A stretch of 64,000 nt of DNA from Alkalimonas collagenimarina (GCF_030717845.1 NZ_JAUZVZ010000004.1:143071-207070); one strand, 5' to 3'; counted from the first letter of the stretch, positions 44,391 through 54,459 are shown. Notes: generated from the sequence alone by a model not told the origin. Numbers and translations are program-made.

Positions 44391-46124
44391 ATGTTTTTTC
44401 TGCGATACCTGCTGCTATTTCTGCTTGTTTGTTGCTTGGTGCAGCCTGCTGAAGCAAACCAGACCCGACTGCAAATTCAGGGGTTGAGTGGCTCAGCTAA
44501 AGATAATGTTGACATGTATCTGGCTAACTTTATCAATGGTGGCGTCTCTTCATCGCTACGCTCTCAAGCCCGGCTGGAGCAAGAAACCAGAGCTGCCCTA
44601 CGTGCTTTAGGCTATTACCACCCCACCATTCGGTTTGAGTTGCAACAACAGAGCAGAGGTTCCGTTTTACTGATGCAGGTAGAGCAAGGGCCGCCGACGC
44701 GATACAGCCAAGTGACCGTTGATATCACTGGTGAAGCTAAACAGGATCCCGACTTTATCTTGCTGGTGCAGCGGTTAGCGCCCAAGGTTGGCGATGTTGT
44801 ACATCATGGTCGATATGAGCAGCTCAAAAATAGCTTAGGTAACCTGGCCTTACGTAAAGGCTATTTTGATGCTGACTTTACCCGTAGTACTTTGGCCGTT
44901 TCTGAAGGGCGTCAAGAGGCCCATTTGACCATTCATTTTTCCAGCCAAGTTCGCTATCGATTTGGTGATGTACGCTTTACTGGCTCTCAAATTGAAGAGC
45001 AGCGGCTCGCTTCATTGGTGCCCTTTAAAGCCGGCGACCCATACCTCGCTAGTCAACTAGGACAGTTTAATCAAGATATTGCCAACACCAACTGGTTTGG
45101 TTCTATTCTGATTGAGGCAGATGCTGATTTGATTGCATCCACTGAAAATACCGTCCCACTTCATGTTCAACTGGAACCGAGAGCACGCAACAGTGTCGAA
45201 ACCGGTATTGGCTTCGCCGATGTTCAAGGGCCCAGACTTAAAGTCAACTGGACCAAGCCCTGGTTGAATGATCGTGGCCACAGCCTGACTAACCGCCTGG
45301 CCTTATCAGAGATTGAACAAAGCCTTGAAAGCTCCTATCGCTTACCTCTGCGGGAGGTATCACGCGATTTTTATCAATTCCAATTTGGCGTGAAAAACTT
45401 CGATAATCAGGATGGGGATGGCCAGGATTACACCTTTGCAGCTGAACGCCACTGGTTGCTAAAAAATGAGTGGTATCGCACTGCATCTATACGTTGGATG
45501 TATTCAGAGTTTACCCAAGCTGAGCAAGAAGACCGTAGTAACCTCATCATGCTCGGTATTAGCTTTAGTCGCAGTCGTAGCCAAGGTGGTATGATGCCAA
45601 GCCGTGGTGACCGGTTATTTGCTTCGGTCGAAACATCTGATCGGGCTTGGGGGTCGGATAACCGTTTTATCCGCTTACGTGGCAGAGCGAATTACATTAC
45701 CAGCTGGGGTAGCAATCATCGATTTGTCGGGCGGCTGGATGCCGGTGCCATTTTGCTTGAAGAAGCAACAGAGCTGCCGCCATCCTTACGTTTCTTTGCC
45801 GGAGGCGATAACAGTATACGTGGTTATGGTTATGAAACGGTTGCACCTCGTGATGATGAAGATCGTTTATTAGGGGGCCGTTATATGCTGACCAGTACCG
45901 CCGAGTATCAATACCGGGTGATGGGCAATTGGTGGCTGGCCAGCTTTGTCGATTACGGCAGCAGTTGGAGCAGAGATCCAGACTGGAAGCGAGGGGTTGG
46001 TGTCGGAGTTCGCTGGGCTTCCCCCATAGGGCCTGTGCGTATTGATTTTGCATGGGGCCTGGATGGTGAAGTAGAAAAAGGCACCAGCTTCCAATTGCAT
46101 TTTTCGTTGGGGCCTGAGTTATGA
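44391..46124 (+). CDS. tamA: Translocation and assembly module outer-membrane protein TamA
   Basis: From ATG 44391 the product has 577 residues, as in E. coli TamA. A signal peptide (MFFLRYLLLFLLVCCLVQPAEA) is followed by three POTRA domains (about 25-265) and a 16-strand Omp85 barrel. The barrel has the Omp85 hallmark FFAGGDNSIRGYGY (VRGY/IRGY loop-6 motif, about 470-483) and a terminal aromatic strand. It acts with TamB in insertion of outer-membrane proteins and in envelope lipid homeostasis. The frame is open to 44235, but the upstream 52 residues lack signal-peptide features. Its TGA overlaps the ATG of tamB. Confidence 0.93.
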   Translation: MFFLRYLLLFLLVCCLVQPAEANQTRLQIQGLSGSAKDNVDMYLANFINGGVSSSLRSQARLEQETRAALRALGYYHPTIRFELQQQSRGSVLLMQVEQGPPTRYSQVTVDITGEAKQDPDFILLVQRLAPKVGDVVHHGRYEQLKNSLGNLALRKGYFDADFTRSTLAVSEGRQEAHLTIHFSSQVRYRFGDVRFTGSQIEEQRLASLVPFKAGDPYLASQLGQFNQDIANTNWFGSILIEADADLIASTENTVPLHVQLEPRARNSVETGIGFADVQGPRLKVNWTKPWLNDRGHSLTNRLALSEIEQSLESSYRLPLREVSRDFYQFQFGVKNFDNQDGDGQDYTFAAERHWLLKNEWYRTASIRWMYSEFTQAEQEDRSNLIMLGISFSRSRSQGGMMPSRGDRLFASVETSDRAWGSDNRFIRLRGRANYITSWGSNHRFVGRLDAGAILLEEATELPPSLRFFAGGDNSIRGYGYETVAPRDDEDRLLGGRYMLTSTAEYQYRVMGNWWLASFVDYGSSWSRDPDWKRGVGVGVRWASPIGPVRIDFAWGLDGEVEKGTSFQLHFSLGPEL

Positions 46125-49100
46125 AGTGGTTACTCCGATTGAACAAAGGCTTTTGGTATAGCCTATTGTTGTTTGTATTTATCACTGTGGTGCTGGCCTT
46201 CAGCCAAACGGGCTTGCGCTTTAACCTGTGGCTGGTGGATTATCTGGTACCAGAGCTATCCATTGGCAAGGCCGAAGGTAATTTATTAGGCGGTTTTCGT
46301 GTTCACGACCTTAGCTACCATACTGAGCAGCTTCAACTTGATATTGATAGTGCAGAATTTGATAACCACCTACCCTGTTTATTTGGCCTTAGCTTATGCA
46401 TTAATACTTTGCAGGTTGATGGGTTAACGGTCATCATCTCTGGCGATGATACACCAGCTGACAACACAGCAGAACAAGTAACCTTACCACCAATTTGGAA
46501 CCCCTTTCCAGTGTCGGTTCGCCAGCTGCAATTGAATCAAGTACAGCTGAAACTGGGTAGCAATCGCGTTGAGTGGCAACAACTCAGTAGCGGCTTCGAT
46601 TTCTGGGGCAATCGTCTTGTCCTATCAACGACGACCTTACAACAACTTGCCGTGTATACGGAGGCAGAATCAGCAAGCGATGAGCCTGCCCCCTCGTTTG
46701 AATGGCAGGCATTGCAATTACCAGACATATTATTTCCTCTTCAGCTGGATATGGCTCACTTTGAGTTGTTTGGATTTCAACTCAACGAGCAAACCATGCT
46801 TGATCAACTGCATGCGGGCGTATTAATCGAGCGACGCCAACTGCGATTAACCGATGTAGTGCTGTTGCACGATACGGTGGAACTGAATGCTGAATTCACA
46901 GTACAGCCTCAGGGGAAGTACCCATTGGATGCAGCTATTCGGCTGACTCATGCCAAGGTGCCCGATGAACCCGTGCAGCTGGTTATGGCGTTGAGTGGCG
47001 ATCTTGCTCAGCTTCAAGTAGATGCCTCCATAGATGGCATGCTGCAAGCGCAGGCTCAGCTGCAGGCCAACCTGATGCAAGATCATCTTCCACTGGAACT
47101 CACGCTTTCCAGCCCCTATGTGCAGTGGCCATTATCAGGTCCGTCTGAGTTTAGTGCCAGCTCGAACCGTGTCAAAGCAACAGGTACTCTGCAAAGTCTG
47201 GAGCTTGATGTATCCAGTAAAGTTCAGGGCACTGAGCTGCCAGACACCAACCTTCAGCTACAAGCGACTGCCAGCACTGAGTACCTCCAATTGCATCAGT
47301 TGGCACTGACCACGCTGGGAGGCACCATAACCAGTCAAGGGCAGCTTAATTTTTCCGACCAGATCAGTTGGAGCAGTTCTTGGCAATTAGAGCATATAGA
47401 CCCAGGCATGCAGTGGTCCGATTACCCCGGTCTCCTGATGGGACAAGTTGATATTGCTGGTGAACTGACGCCTGAACAAGGCTGGCAACTTGATATTTCG
47501 GCTTTACAACTCTCAGGCACACTTCGCCAAATACCTCTGAACCTGAGCGGACAATTGCAAATGCAGGATCAGACCGGTACAGGCGATATAGAACTGACGG
47601 CTAAGCCACTACGTGTTCATCATGGCCAAAACCAATTAGAGCTTACTGGCACCTTGCAACAAGATTGGGCCATGCAGATGCGCATTGATATTGATGACTT
47701 GTCTGATTCTGTACCCGATGCACAAGGCCAGGCGCAAGGTTTAGTCGAGCTGGCAGGGCCTCGGCTAACACCAGACATCTCGTTTTCATTCAATGCCTCT
47801 CAGCTGCAATGGCAGGAACTGCTTCAGCTGGAGTCAGCTGATTTTTCTGGGCAATTCAATAGTATGGAGCCCATGCAAACCGATGTAACCATCACACTCA
47901 CCGAGATGCGCTATCTGGACCATCAATTAGATAGCGCCATGTTGACATTGCAAGGCAATGAAGGTGATCACCGGTTGGAGCTGAGCATAGACGGCAGCCC
48001 TGTTAGCCTGACTTCTGCCCTGCAAGGACGTTTTGAACGAGAGACTGGGCTTTGGCAAGGCCAATGGCTTCGCGGTGAAATCACCTCAGAGCTTGGCGTC
48101 TGGCGATTAGCTCAAGCGATGGATCTGCAACTGACGCCTACGGAATCATCGGTTGTGATTGGAGCACATTGCTGGCAACGAGACGATAGTTCGCTGTGCC
48201 TTACTGAAACAGCCGACATCAGTCCTGAACAGTTGGCGGTGGCAATCAGTTTGGAGCAATTTGATTTAACGTGGTTGGCTCCATGGTTGCCAGACTTCAC
48301 AGAGCTTCGTGGCCATATCGCTGCGGATGCACGATTGGCATGGCAACCCACAGAAGGGCCATCAGCCTCGCTACACATTCATAGTGCGAAAGGCATCGCT
48401 GGCCAACAGTTCGACCAACTAATACGCTTACCCTGGTCGGATTTAAATATACGCGCTGAATTGAATCAGCAACAGCTAAATGCTGAATGGCAGCTTTTTG
48501 TCAGCGAAAAAGGCGAAGTCGCCGGGCAGCTTCAACTCGATGATATTACCAAGCTTGATCAGGATCTGAATGCATCGCTTTCGATTAAACAATTTAGTTT
48601 TGAGTTCTTAGAACCCATGCTGGACGATTACAGCGAACTGCGCGCCATCCTAAACAGTCAAATTCAGGTGCAAGGTAGCTTGCTGCAACCCAATGTATCT
48701 GGGGAACTATCAATTCGTGACATTACTGTCCGCGGCCAACTAGCACCGGTAGACATTGAGCAAGGTGAGTTACAGATTGGTTTTAATCAAGACAGCGCCC
48801 TGCTTAGTGGCCAAATCACCACTCCACAAGGTCAATTGAACTTAGCGGGGGATGCCAATTGGGCTGAACTTAGTGCATGGCAAGCGCTACTGACTGTTAA
48901 AGGCGATCCGCTCTCTGTACAGCTGCCGATGGGACGTTTGCAGGTGCAACCCGACCTAACGCTTCAATCCTCGCCAGAGAAAACACTGCTCACTGGTACC
49001 GTAGACATTCCCTTTGCTCGCCTTACCATCGATAGCTTACCCGAGTCAGCTGTCAGTCTATCGTCTGATGAAGTCATGGTAGATGCAGAATTTCAACCTT

Positions 49101-49843
49101 TGGTTGAAGCCACAGATACGGTACCTTTTAATTTTGAGACCAACATTCGGGTCCGTTTCGGCGATCAAGTCCGCTTTACCGCTTTTGGCCTGCGAACTCA
49201 TGTGGCCGGCAGCCTGCAAGTTCGGCAAAACAACAATCAACCCCGCTTATATGGTGAGCTAAACCTAGTGGATGGTACCTTCCGCTCGTATGGACAGGAT
49301 CTTCTGATACGGCGCGGCCAGTTGCTGTTTAACGGCCCAGCTGATCAACCATTTTTAAATTTAGAAGCAATCCGTAACCCCGACAATATCGAAGACGATG
49401 TGATTGCGGGTATTCGAGTATCAGGCCCGGCGGATGAACCCAACATACAAATATTTTCCGAACCAGGCATGGCACAGGCCAATGCCACTTCTTACTTGTT
49501 GCTTGGCCGCAATTTAGATGGTGAGTCCGGTAGTAGCGCCAACCCGGTCACCACCAGCTTGATTGGATTGGGACTGGCCTCCAGCTCTAAATTAGTCGGC
49601 AATATTGGTGAAGCTTTTGGCGTGCAGGACTTGATGCTGGATACTGCTGGGAGCGGCGATCAGTCACAGGTGACCGTCAGTGGCTACTTAACGCGTGATT
49701 TGCAAGTTAAGTATGGTGTTGGCTTATTTGAGCAATTTGGTGAGTTTACGCTTCGCTACCGGTTGATGCGCAATCTCTATCTGGAGAGTGTCACGGGTAT
49801 TGAGCAGTCTATCGACTTGTTGTACCGCTTTGAATTCGATTAA
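46121..49843 (+). CDS. tamB: Translocation and assembly module inner-membrane protein TamB
   Basis: The 1240-residue AsmA/TamB-type protein (E. coli TamB has 1259) has one N-terminal membrane anchor (about 12-32). A very long, beta-rich periplasmic region forms a lipid-conducting groove. The conserved C-terminal DUF490 domain includes LNLVDGTFRSYGQDLLIRRGQLLFNG (about 1045-1070) and a final ESVTGIEQSIDLLYRFEFD. It spans the periplasm to reach TamA. The ATG at 46121 overlaps tamA's stop as ATGA, so both are translated together. Confidence 0.94.
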   Translation: MKWLLRLNKGFWYSLLLFVFITVVLAFSQTGLRFNLWLVDYLVPELSIGKAEGNLLGGFRVHDLSYHTEQLQLDIDSAEFDNHLPCLFGLSLCINTLQVDGLTVIISGDDTPADNTAEQVTLPPIWNPFPVSVRQLQLNQVQLKLGSNRVEWQQLSSGFDFWGNRLVLSTTTLQQLAVYTEAESASDEPAPSFEWQALQLPDILFPLQLDMAHFELFGFQLNEQTMLDQLHAGVLIERRQLRLTDVVLLHDTVELNAEFTVQPQGKYPLDAAIRLTHAKVPDEPVQLVMALSGDLAQLQVDASIDGMLQAQAQLQANLMQDHLPLELTLSSPYVQWPLSGPSEFSASSNRVKATGTLQSLELDVSSKVQGTELPDTNLQLQATASTEYLQLHQLALTTLGGTITSQGQLNFSDQISWSSSWQLEHIDPGMQWSDYPGLLMGQVDIAGELTPEQGWQLDISALQLSGTLRQIPLNLSGQLQMQDQTGTGDIELTAKPLRVHHGQNQLELTGTLQQDWAMQMRIDIDDLSDSVPDAQGQAQGLVELAGPRLTPDISFSFNASQLQWQELLQLESADFSGQFNSMEPMQTDVTITLTEMRYLDHQLDSAMLTLQGNEGDHRLELSIDGSPVSLTSALQGRFERETGLWQGQWLRGEITSELGVWRLAQAMDLQLTPTESSVVIGAHCWQRDDSSLCLTETADISPEQLAVAISLEQFDLTWLAPWLPDFTELRGHIAADARLAWQPTEGPSASLHIHSAKGIAGQQFDQLIRLPWSDLNIRAELNQQQLNAEWQLFVSEKGEVAGQLQLDDITKLDQDLNASLSIKQFSFEFLEPMLDDYSELRAILNSQIQVQGSLLQPNVSGELSIRDITVRGQLAPVDIEQGELQIGFNQDSALLSGQITTPQGQLNLAGDANWAELSAWQALLTVKGDPLSVQLPMGRLQVQPDLTLQSSPEKTLLTGTVDIPFARLTIDSLPESAVSLSSDEVMVDAEFQPLVEATDTVPFNFETNIRVRFGDQVRFTAFGLRTHVAGSLQVRQNNNQPRLYGELNLVDGTFRSYGQDLLIRRGQLLFNGPADQPFLNLEAIRNPDNIEDDVIAGIRVSGPADEPNIQIFSEPGMAQANATSYLLLGRNLDGESGSSANPVTTSLIGLGLASSSKLVGNIGEAFGVQDLMLDTAGSGDQSQVTVSGYLTRDLQVKYGVGLFEQFGEFTLRYRLMRNLYLESVTGIEQSIDLLYRFEFD

Positions 49844-49861
49844 GGCTTTTGAGCAGCCCAT

Positions 49862-50629
49862 CTAGTCGACGCGTAATACAAAATGCATGTATTTCCCCAG
49901 CGACGCATAGGGCTCTGTTTGATTGTATTGCAGTTCGAGTGCCAATAATTGCTGGTAGTGACTTTGCTGCATGGCTGGCTCTCGCACATAATCATGAAAA
50001 CAGCGCACGCCCGTTTTTACTTCGAGCGTAAAACCAGCTTGTTGGCACCAGAGCAACACATCATCAGGTCGCAACGGGTTTTGCGGACTGAGCTGTACGG
50101 TTTTACTGCCGGTGAGCCCCTGGCTCACATAGTCAAAGTTACCATACAATATATTACCAAAACGTCTGGCATCCTGATTAAAAAACATCAGCGATAGCAC
50201 ACCACCAGGCTCTGTTAATTGGTATAGCTGCTCAATCGCTTGCTGTGGATCAGCAAGCCACTCCAACATAGCATGGCATAGCACTACCGGTGCCTTGCGC
50301 TCTGTATCCACCAATTGCTGCAAACTGCAGTGTTTAAACTGTAACTGTGTTGTCAAGCCTGCATCTTGTGCAGATTGACGTGCTAGCATCAGCATCTCGG
50401 CTGAAATATCAGCCAGAGTAACCCGGTGCCCTTGTGCGGCTAATGCCAATGCCAACTGCCCTTGCCCTGCCCCAACATCCAAGATCGCTGTCGAGCGCTG
50501 TAAGTCAGCTAAAGCGGCCAGATCACGCAGTAACACTTCTTGCCGTAACCGGCCTTTGGTCGTTTGATAGATATTGCGTTGGAATTTACCTGCAATGCTG
50601 TCAAAATTGCGATCTATTTTGTAATCCAT
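49862..50629 (-). CDS. cmoM: tRNA 5-carboxymethoxyuridine methyltransferase CmoM
   Basis: The 255-residue class I SAM methyltransferase begins MDYKIDRNFDSIAGKFQRNI, closely like E. coli CmoM (formerly SmtA). It has SAM motif I ILDVGAGQGQLALALA, the acidic motif II ADISAEML, and VLCHAMLEWLADP. It methylates cmo5U34 to mcmo5U34 in tRNAs. The start could be ATG 50629 or 50641; the family N-terminus fits 50629. That ATG lies within CCATGG, which also contains the first possible start of the divergent elyC, so the two genes have no intergenic space. In E. coli elyC and cmoM are also neighbours. Confidence 0.92.
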   Translation of the reverse strand: MDYKIDRNFDSIAGKFQRNIYQTTKGRLRQEVLLRDLAALADLQRSTAILDVGAGQGQLALALAAQGHRVTLADISAEMLMLARQSAQDAGLTTQLQFKHCSLQQLVDTERKAPVVLCHAMLEWLADPQQAIEQLYQLTEPGGVLSLMFFNQDARRFGNILYGNFDYVSQGLTGSKTVQLSPQNPLRPDDVLLWCQQAGFTLEVKTGVRCFHDYVREPAMQQSHYQQLLALELQYNQTEPYASLGKYMHFVLRVD

Positions 50630-51398
50630 GGATGTGTACATGCCCTCGTTGCTAAAATCACTGCTAATGCCATTGCCCTTGCTATTGATACTACTGACGT
50701 TATCGGTTGTATTGTGCTATCGCCAACGAAAGATCGGATTCTGGCTGCTTGGTTTGTCCACGACACTGCTATGGCTGGCCAGCAGCTCTGCGATAACTGA
50801 GCGATTGGCCGCGACGCTCGAATTAACCCATCCAGCGCTGCATCAAGCTCCAAAGTTGGATAATATCGTGGTACTAGGCTGCATGCATAGCGCTTATGAC
50901 TTTCTTCCGCTTAGCAGCCAATTGGCGGAATGTTCGATGGCCAGACTAATTGAAGGCGTGCGGCTGTGGCATCAACACCCTGAAGCACGGCTGATCCTAA
51001 GTGGCCATCTGCCAGGTATACCCGGTAACCATACTGAGGTGGCCAGCGACTTAGCTATCGCTTTAGGAGTTAATCCGGACCGAATTCTGCAAGTATCGAC
51101 TCCAACCAATACCCAACAAGAAGCAGCGACAGTTGCACCGCTCATTGTTAATCAACGCTCGGCATTGGTGACCTCTGCCTTACACATGCCAAGATCAATG
51201 AACTGGTTTACTTATTATGGTGCTCAAATCACACCTGCCCCCACCCACTTTAGATTACGCCGACCTCTGGACCAATTCCAATCAGGTGGTTTTGTGCCTA
51301 GTGCCCGAAGCATCCAAACGCTTTCACTGACTCATTATGAGTACCTGGGATTATGGCAACAACGACTGGCATTATGGTGGGATCCTGAAGATCCCTGA
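50628..51398 (+). CDS. elyC: Envelope biogenesis factor ElyC (DUF218)
   Basis: The 256-residue protein has two N-terminal membrane helices (about 8-26 and 33-52) and a DUF218 domain (about 78-250) with NIVVLGCMHSA, LILSGHLPGIPGN and ALVTSALHMPRSM. E. coli ElyC is 259 residues and supports peptidoglycan and envelope integrity through undecaprenyl-phosphate use. The neighbour cmoM matches the E. coli gene order. The start could be ATG 50628 or ATG 50640 (MPSLLKSLL); neither has a strong ribosome site. Confidence 0.85.
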   Translation: MDVYMPSLLKSLLMPLPLLLILLTLSVVLCYRQRKIGFWLLGLSTTLLWLASSSAITERLAATLELTHPALHQAPKLDNIVVLGCMHSAYDFLPLSSQLAECSMARLIEGVRLWHQHPEARLILSGHLPGIPGNHTEVASDLAIALGVNPDRILQVSTPTNTQQEAATVAPLIVNQRSALVTSALHMPRSMNWFTYYGAQITPAPTHFRLRRPLDQFQSGGFVPSARSIQTLSLTHYEYLGLWQQRLALWWDPEDP

Positions 51399-51400
51399 GC

Positions 51401-52165
51401 TTAAGCAGGGTTTGGAATATCAATAAATTCCACCTGAATACCCGTTTCAGTGGCCAACCACTCACCAAGCGCTTTCACACCGTAGCGCTCGGTGGCATGG
51501 TGTCCGGCCGCTATAAAGTGAATGCCAAGCTCTCGTGAACTATGGATGGTTTGCTCAGACACTTCACCTGTAATAAACAGCTGGGCCCCCGCCTCTGCAG
51601 CCGCATCAATGTACCCCTGGCCTCCACCAGTGCACCAGGCAACCTGACTGATTAAACGATCGCCTGCAGCATGACTAAGCACGTCTCGCCCCAACGCATG
51701 CTGCAGCAAACGACTTACTGTTTCGAGCGGCTTTGGCTCGGAAAACTGCCCGATCATGACAACACCTTGCGGTTGAACAGCACGAAGCGGCTGCCATGCC
51801 GTGATACCAAGCAACCGGCCAAGCTGAGCGTTATTACCAAGCTCAGGATGAATATCAAGCGGTAAGTGGTAAGCAAATAAATTAATATTATGAGTCAATA
51901 AGCGCTGCAAACGGGTTTTTTTCATACCCGTGATGATAGCGGGCTCATTTTTCCAAAAATAGCCATGGTGGACCAAGATAGCGTCGGCTGAGACAGCAAT
52001 TGCAGCATCGACTAAAGCCTGAGAGGCTGTGACACCCGTCACTAACACCTCGATATCTTTTTTCCCTTCCACCTGTAAACCGTTCGGACAAAAATCTTGT
52101 ACGAGTTCAGGTTGCAGTTGTTGATTCAGTAACAGGGTTAGCTGCTGTCGTGTCACACTGGTCAT
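51401..52165 (-). CDS. Nif3-like dinuclear metal center hexameric protein (YbgI family)
   Basis: The 254-residue protein begins MTSVTRQQLTLLLNQQLQPE and has CPNGLQVEG, the metal-binding VHHGYFW and the C-terminal AAGHHATERYG with acidic ligand, all typical of NIF3/YbgI proteins (E. coli YbgI, 247 residues). These form toroidal hexamers with two metals per subunit. They are linked to GTP cyclohydrolase-like or DNA-damage functions without a settled reaction. The frame runs up to 52327, but the extra 54 residues are not family-like. It converges with elyC, 2 bases apart. Confidence 0.88.
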   Translation of the reverse strand: MTSVTRQQLTLLLNQQLQPELVQDFCPNGLQVEGKKDIEVLVTGVTASQALVDAAIAVSADAILVHHGYFWKNEPAIITGMKKTRLQRLLTHNINLFAYHLPLDIHPELGNNAQLGRLLGITAWQPLRAVQPQGVVMIGQFSEPKPLETVSRLLQHALGRDVLSHAAGDRLISQVAWCTGGGQGYIDAAAEAGAQLFITGEVSEQTIHSSRELGIHFIAAGHHATERYGVKALGEWLATETGIQVEFIDIPNPA

Positions 52166-52350
52166 AGAATTTACTCTGTATAGCGAAAGCTCTGATGGTA
52201 TAAGCTGAATGATAGCATGAAGCCTTCGCCCGCCTCCACGAAACGAGACAACTTCATTTTGTTCATAAATCGACCATGTTTGTCTCTTTGCAAGGAATGT
52301 TGTATAACTAGGACGTACATTTATCAATCAAATTAATAGGTATTTTTTGT

Positions 52351-52761
52351 ATGAGCAAACTAGACAAAGAGCAAGTCATCGCGGAGTTCACCGCTGCTTA
52401 TAAAACCGCATTCGGTAAAGAGCCGCAACTTGAGCAGAAGCCAGGCTGGTTTAGTGTCGACGGTGGTAAGAATATACGTCTGGCTGAATTAGCCGAGTTG
52501 GCACAAAGCTATGCTGGCTCAAAGGCTGCAGCAAAGCCTAAGAAAGCAGAAGCAAAGAAAGCCGATAAGCCTGCAGTGGCTAAAGCGGAAAGCAAGCCTG
52601 CAACCTCTCCGAAAACAGCCCCTAAAGCGGCAAAAAAGCCTGCTGCAAAAAAAGCAAAACCTGTACCAGCGGCCTCACGCCCCTTGCATCAACAACCAGC
52701 AGCCCAGAGCTGGGCAGAGCAAGTTGGCACTGGTCAGCGCATGCCTCGCGGAGCACGTTAA
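52351..52761 (+). CDS. Small protein with Lys/Ala/Pro-rich histone-H1-like tail
   Basis: The 136-residue protein has a folded-looking N-terminus (about 1-55; EFTAAYKTAFGKEP, then GWFSVDGGKNIRLAEL). It continues with a low-complexity basic segment (about 56-115) of Ala, Lys and Pro repeats resembling eukaryotic H1 or AlgR3-like tails. The tail suggests nucleic-acid or polyanion binding (inference). I do not recognise a named family. The gene is free-standing and ends 26 bases before a strong bidirectional terminator. Confidence 0.75.
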   Translation: MSKLDKEQVIAEFTAAYKTAFGKEPQLEQKPGWFSVDGGKNIRLAELAELAQSYAGSKAAAKPKKAEAKKADKPAVAKAESKPATSPKTAPKAAKKPAAKKAKPVPAASRPLHQQPAAQSWAEQVGTGQRMPRGAR

Positions 52762-52787
52762 ACCTATTTTCACCTCATTTTGAGCAT

Positions 52788-52822
52788 AAAAAAGCTTGCC
52801 AGTAGAACTGGCAAGCTTTTTT
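52788..52822. terminator. Bidirectional rho-independent terminator
   Basis: AAAAAGCTTGCCAGT and ACTGGCAAGCTTTTT form a perfect 15-base stem with a three-base loop. It is flanked by A on one side and T on the other, so it works for the Lys/Ala-rich protein gene on plus and the subtilase gene on minus. Confidence 0.95.
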
Positions 52823-52842
52823 CTTATCGAGCAAGTTATGAA

Positions 52843-54459
52843 TTAATATTCATAACTAAATGTCAGTCCTGAAAAGGCACTATAGCCCCGGATCCCAACA
52901 TGCCAGGTACCAGCTTGTGGATTGTTGAAGGTACAAACCTCTTCATTACCATTAAGATAGGGTCGGCAATCCCATGTTTGCTCAGTAGGTGCTGTACCAC
53001 GACGAATGTATAAGTCTGCATCACCGGTTCCACCCGTAATACGGAACGTCAGCTGACTCACTCCCGCAGGGATATCGTAGCTGCCACGCAACCACTGTCC
53101 TGTTGAGCCAGATAAGTTATTGAAGGTTTGGCCGCCGCCAGGCGTGCCACCCCCACTACCATCACAACCATTGGCAGTGATCCAGTCGTGAGCTGCTTTT
53201 GCCCGTACAATACCCCAGCCATAAGACGTATTGCGGCCTGAGGTACCACGACGCTCAGCGGTCTGGTTCAATACATTACGAATTTGAGTATTAGTACACT
53301 GCGGGTGATTGCTCCATACCAATGCGGCAACCCCGGCGACATGTGGAGAAGCCATCGAGGTACCACTGATACTGTTGTACCCACCATTATTCCAAGTCGA
53401 AGCTACATTGACACCAGGCCCTGAAATCTCAACCTGTGAGTTGCGCTGAGAAAAGCTGGCTAAATTTTTACTCGAATTGACCGCCGCAACAGAAACCACT
53501 GCGTCATAAGATGCCGGGTAGGAAAAGCTGGTATTACCTGCATTACCTGCAGCAGCCACCAGTAGCATGCCACTGTTGTTAAAGTTATTCATGGCATTAC
53601 GCTCCGTAGTATTGGAGCTGCCGCCACCTAAACTCATATTGACGACCTTGGCACCGGCATTCTGACAGGACTGAATCGCCTGAATAAGGTTGGACGCATT
53701 GGTCCAGTTGCCTGAATCGTTGAATATTTTTACATTATGCAGCCCTACCAAACCCGAGGGTAACACCCCGACAACACCGATGTTGTTATCTAACGCTACG
53801 ATGGTACCCGCGACATGGGTACCATGGCCATTGCCATCACTAAACCAATTGCCATGTCCCTGAAACGAGGCCCCCGTTACTCCAGAGGAAGGCAAATCAG
53901 CATGATTAGACTGATAGCCCGTATCGATGACGCAGACACTCATATTGCTGGAGTTGGCATCACTCACCTGGTTGGCCTGCACCATAGTGATACCATATGG
54001 TGTGGTTTGTGCCATCGGTGTAATCACATCAGACAGGTAACGCTTGTGATCCAACTCAATGTACTCTACCGCGGGATGTTTTTCTAACTCACGCAACTGG
54101 GTGCGGCTCAGCTCAGCTACACTGGCCTGCACTATATCTAAGTGCATGATGGCATTGACTTGATGTTGAGACAGTACTTGCTCGGCCGCCTGACTCGAAA
54201 ATGCTTCCGCAGCTGATAAACGCTCAAAGTCAGTTGCAGGCTGAATCCCAGCTGCTTCCATCAGAGCATGTGCTTGGAATTTGATGATATACCGCTCAGC
54301 TTTATTGCTATCGGGCCTTAATGAGGGACGACTGTCACGATCAGCAATAGTGCCTTGGTTGGTAAGAGAGTAATTACTACCTTCATCAGCTGATGCAGCG
54401 GTGAGGGTAAAGGTACTGGCTATGGCCAGTGCTAACGTGGTCATTGTTTTAGTTTTCAT
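52843..54459 (-). CDS. Secreted subtilisin-like serine protease with PPC domain
   Basis: The 538-residue precursor has a signal peptide (about 1-24) and an I9-like propeptide (about 50-145; ERYIIKFQAHALM at its start). The S8 catalytic domain (about 160-430) has Asp179 in CVIDTGY, His212 in GNGHGTHVAG, and Ser368 in SGTSMASPH. A Gly-rich linker and a C-terminal pre-peptidase (PPC) domain (about 445-538; GDADLYIRRG) follow. It should be an extracellular protease that degrades proteins for nutrients. The PPC domain is usually removed after secretion. A terminator follows 20 bases after the stop. Upstream 54460-54632 is AT-rich and probably carries its promoter. Confidence 0.95.
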   Translation of the reverse strand: MKTKTMTTLALAIASTFTLTAASADEGSNYSLTNQGTIADRDSRPSLRPDSNKAERYIIKFQAHALMEAAGIQPATDFERLSAAEAFSSQAAEQVLSQHQVNAIMHLDIVQASVAELSRTQLRELEKHPAVEYIELDHKRYLSDVITPMAQTTPYGITMVQANQVSDANSSNMSVCVIDTGYQSNHADLPSSGVTGASFQGHGNWFSDGNGHGTHVAGTIVALDNNIGVVGVLPSGLVGLHNVKIFNDSGNWTNASNLIQAIQSCQNAGAKVVNMSLGGGSSNTTERNAMNNFNNSGMLLVAAAGNAGNTSFSYPASYDAVVSVAAVNSSKNLASFSQRNSQVEISGPGVNVASTWNNGGYNSISGTSMASPHVAGVAALVWSNHPQCTNTQIRNVLNQTAERRGTSGRNTSYGWGIVRAKAAHDWITANGCDGSGGGTPGGGQTFNNLSGSTGQWLRGSYDIPAGVSQLTFRITGGTGDADLYIRRGTAPTEQTWDCRPYLNGNEEVCTFNNPQAGTWHVGIRGYSAFSGLTFSYEY

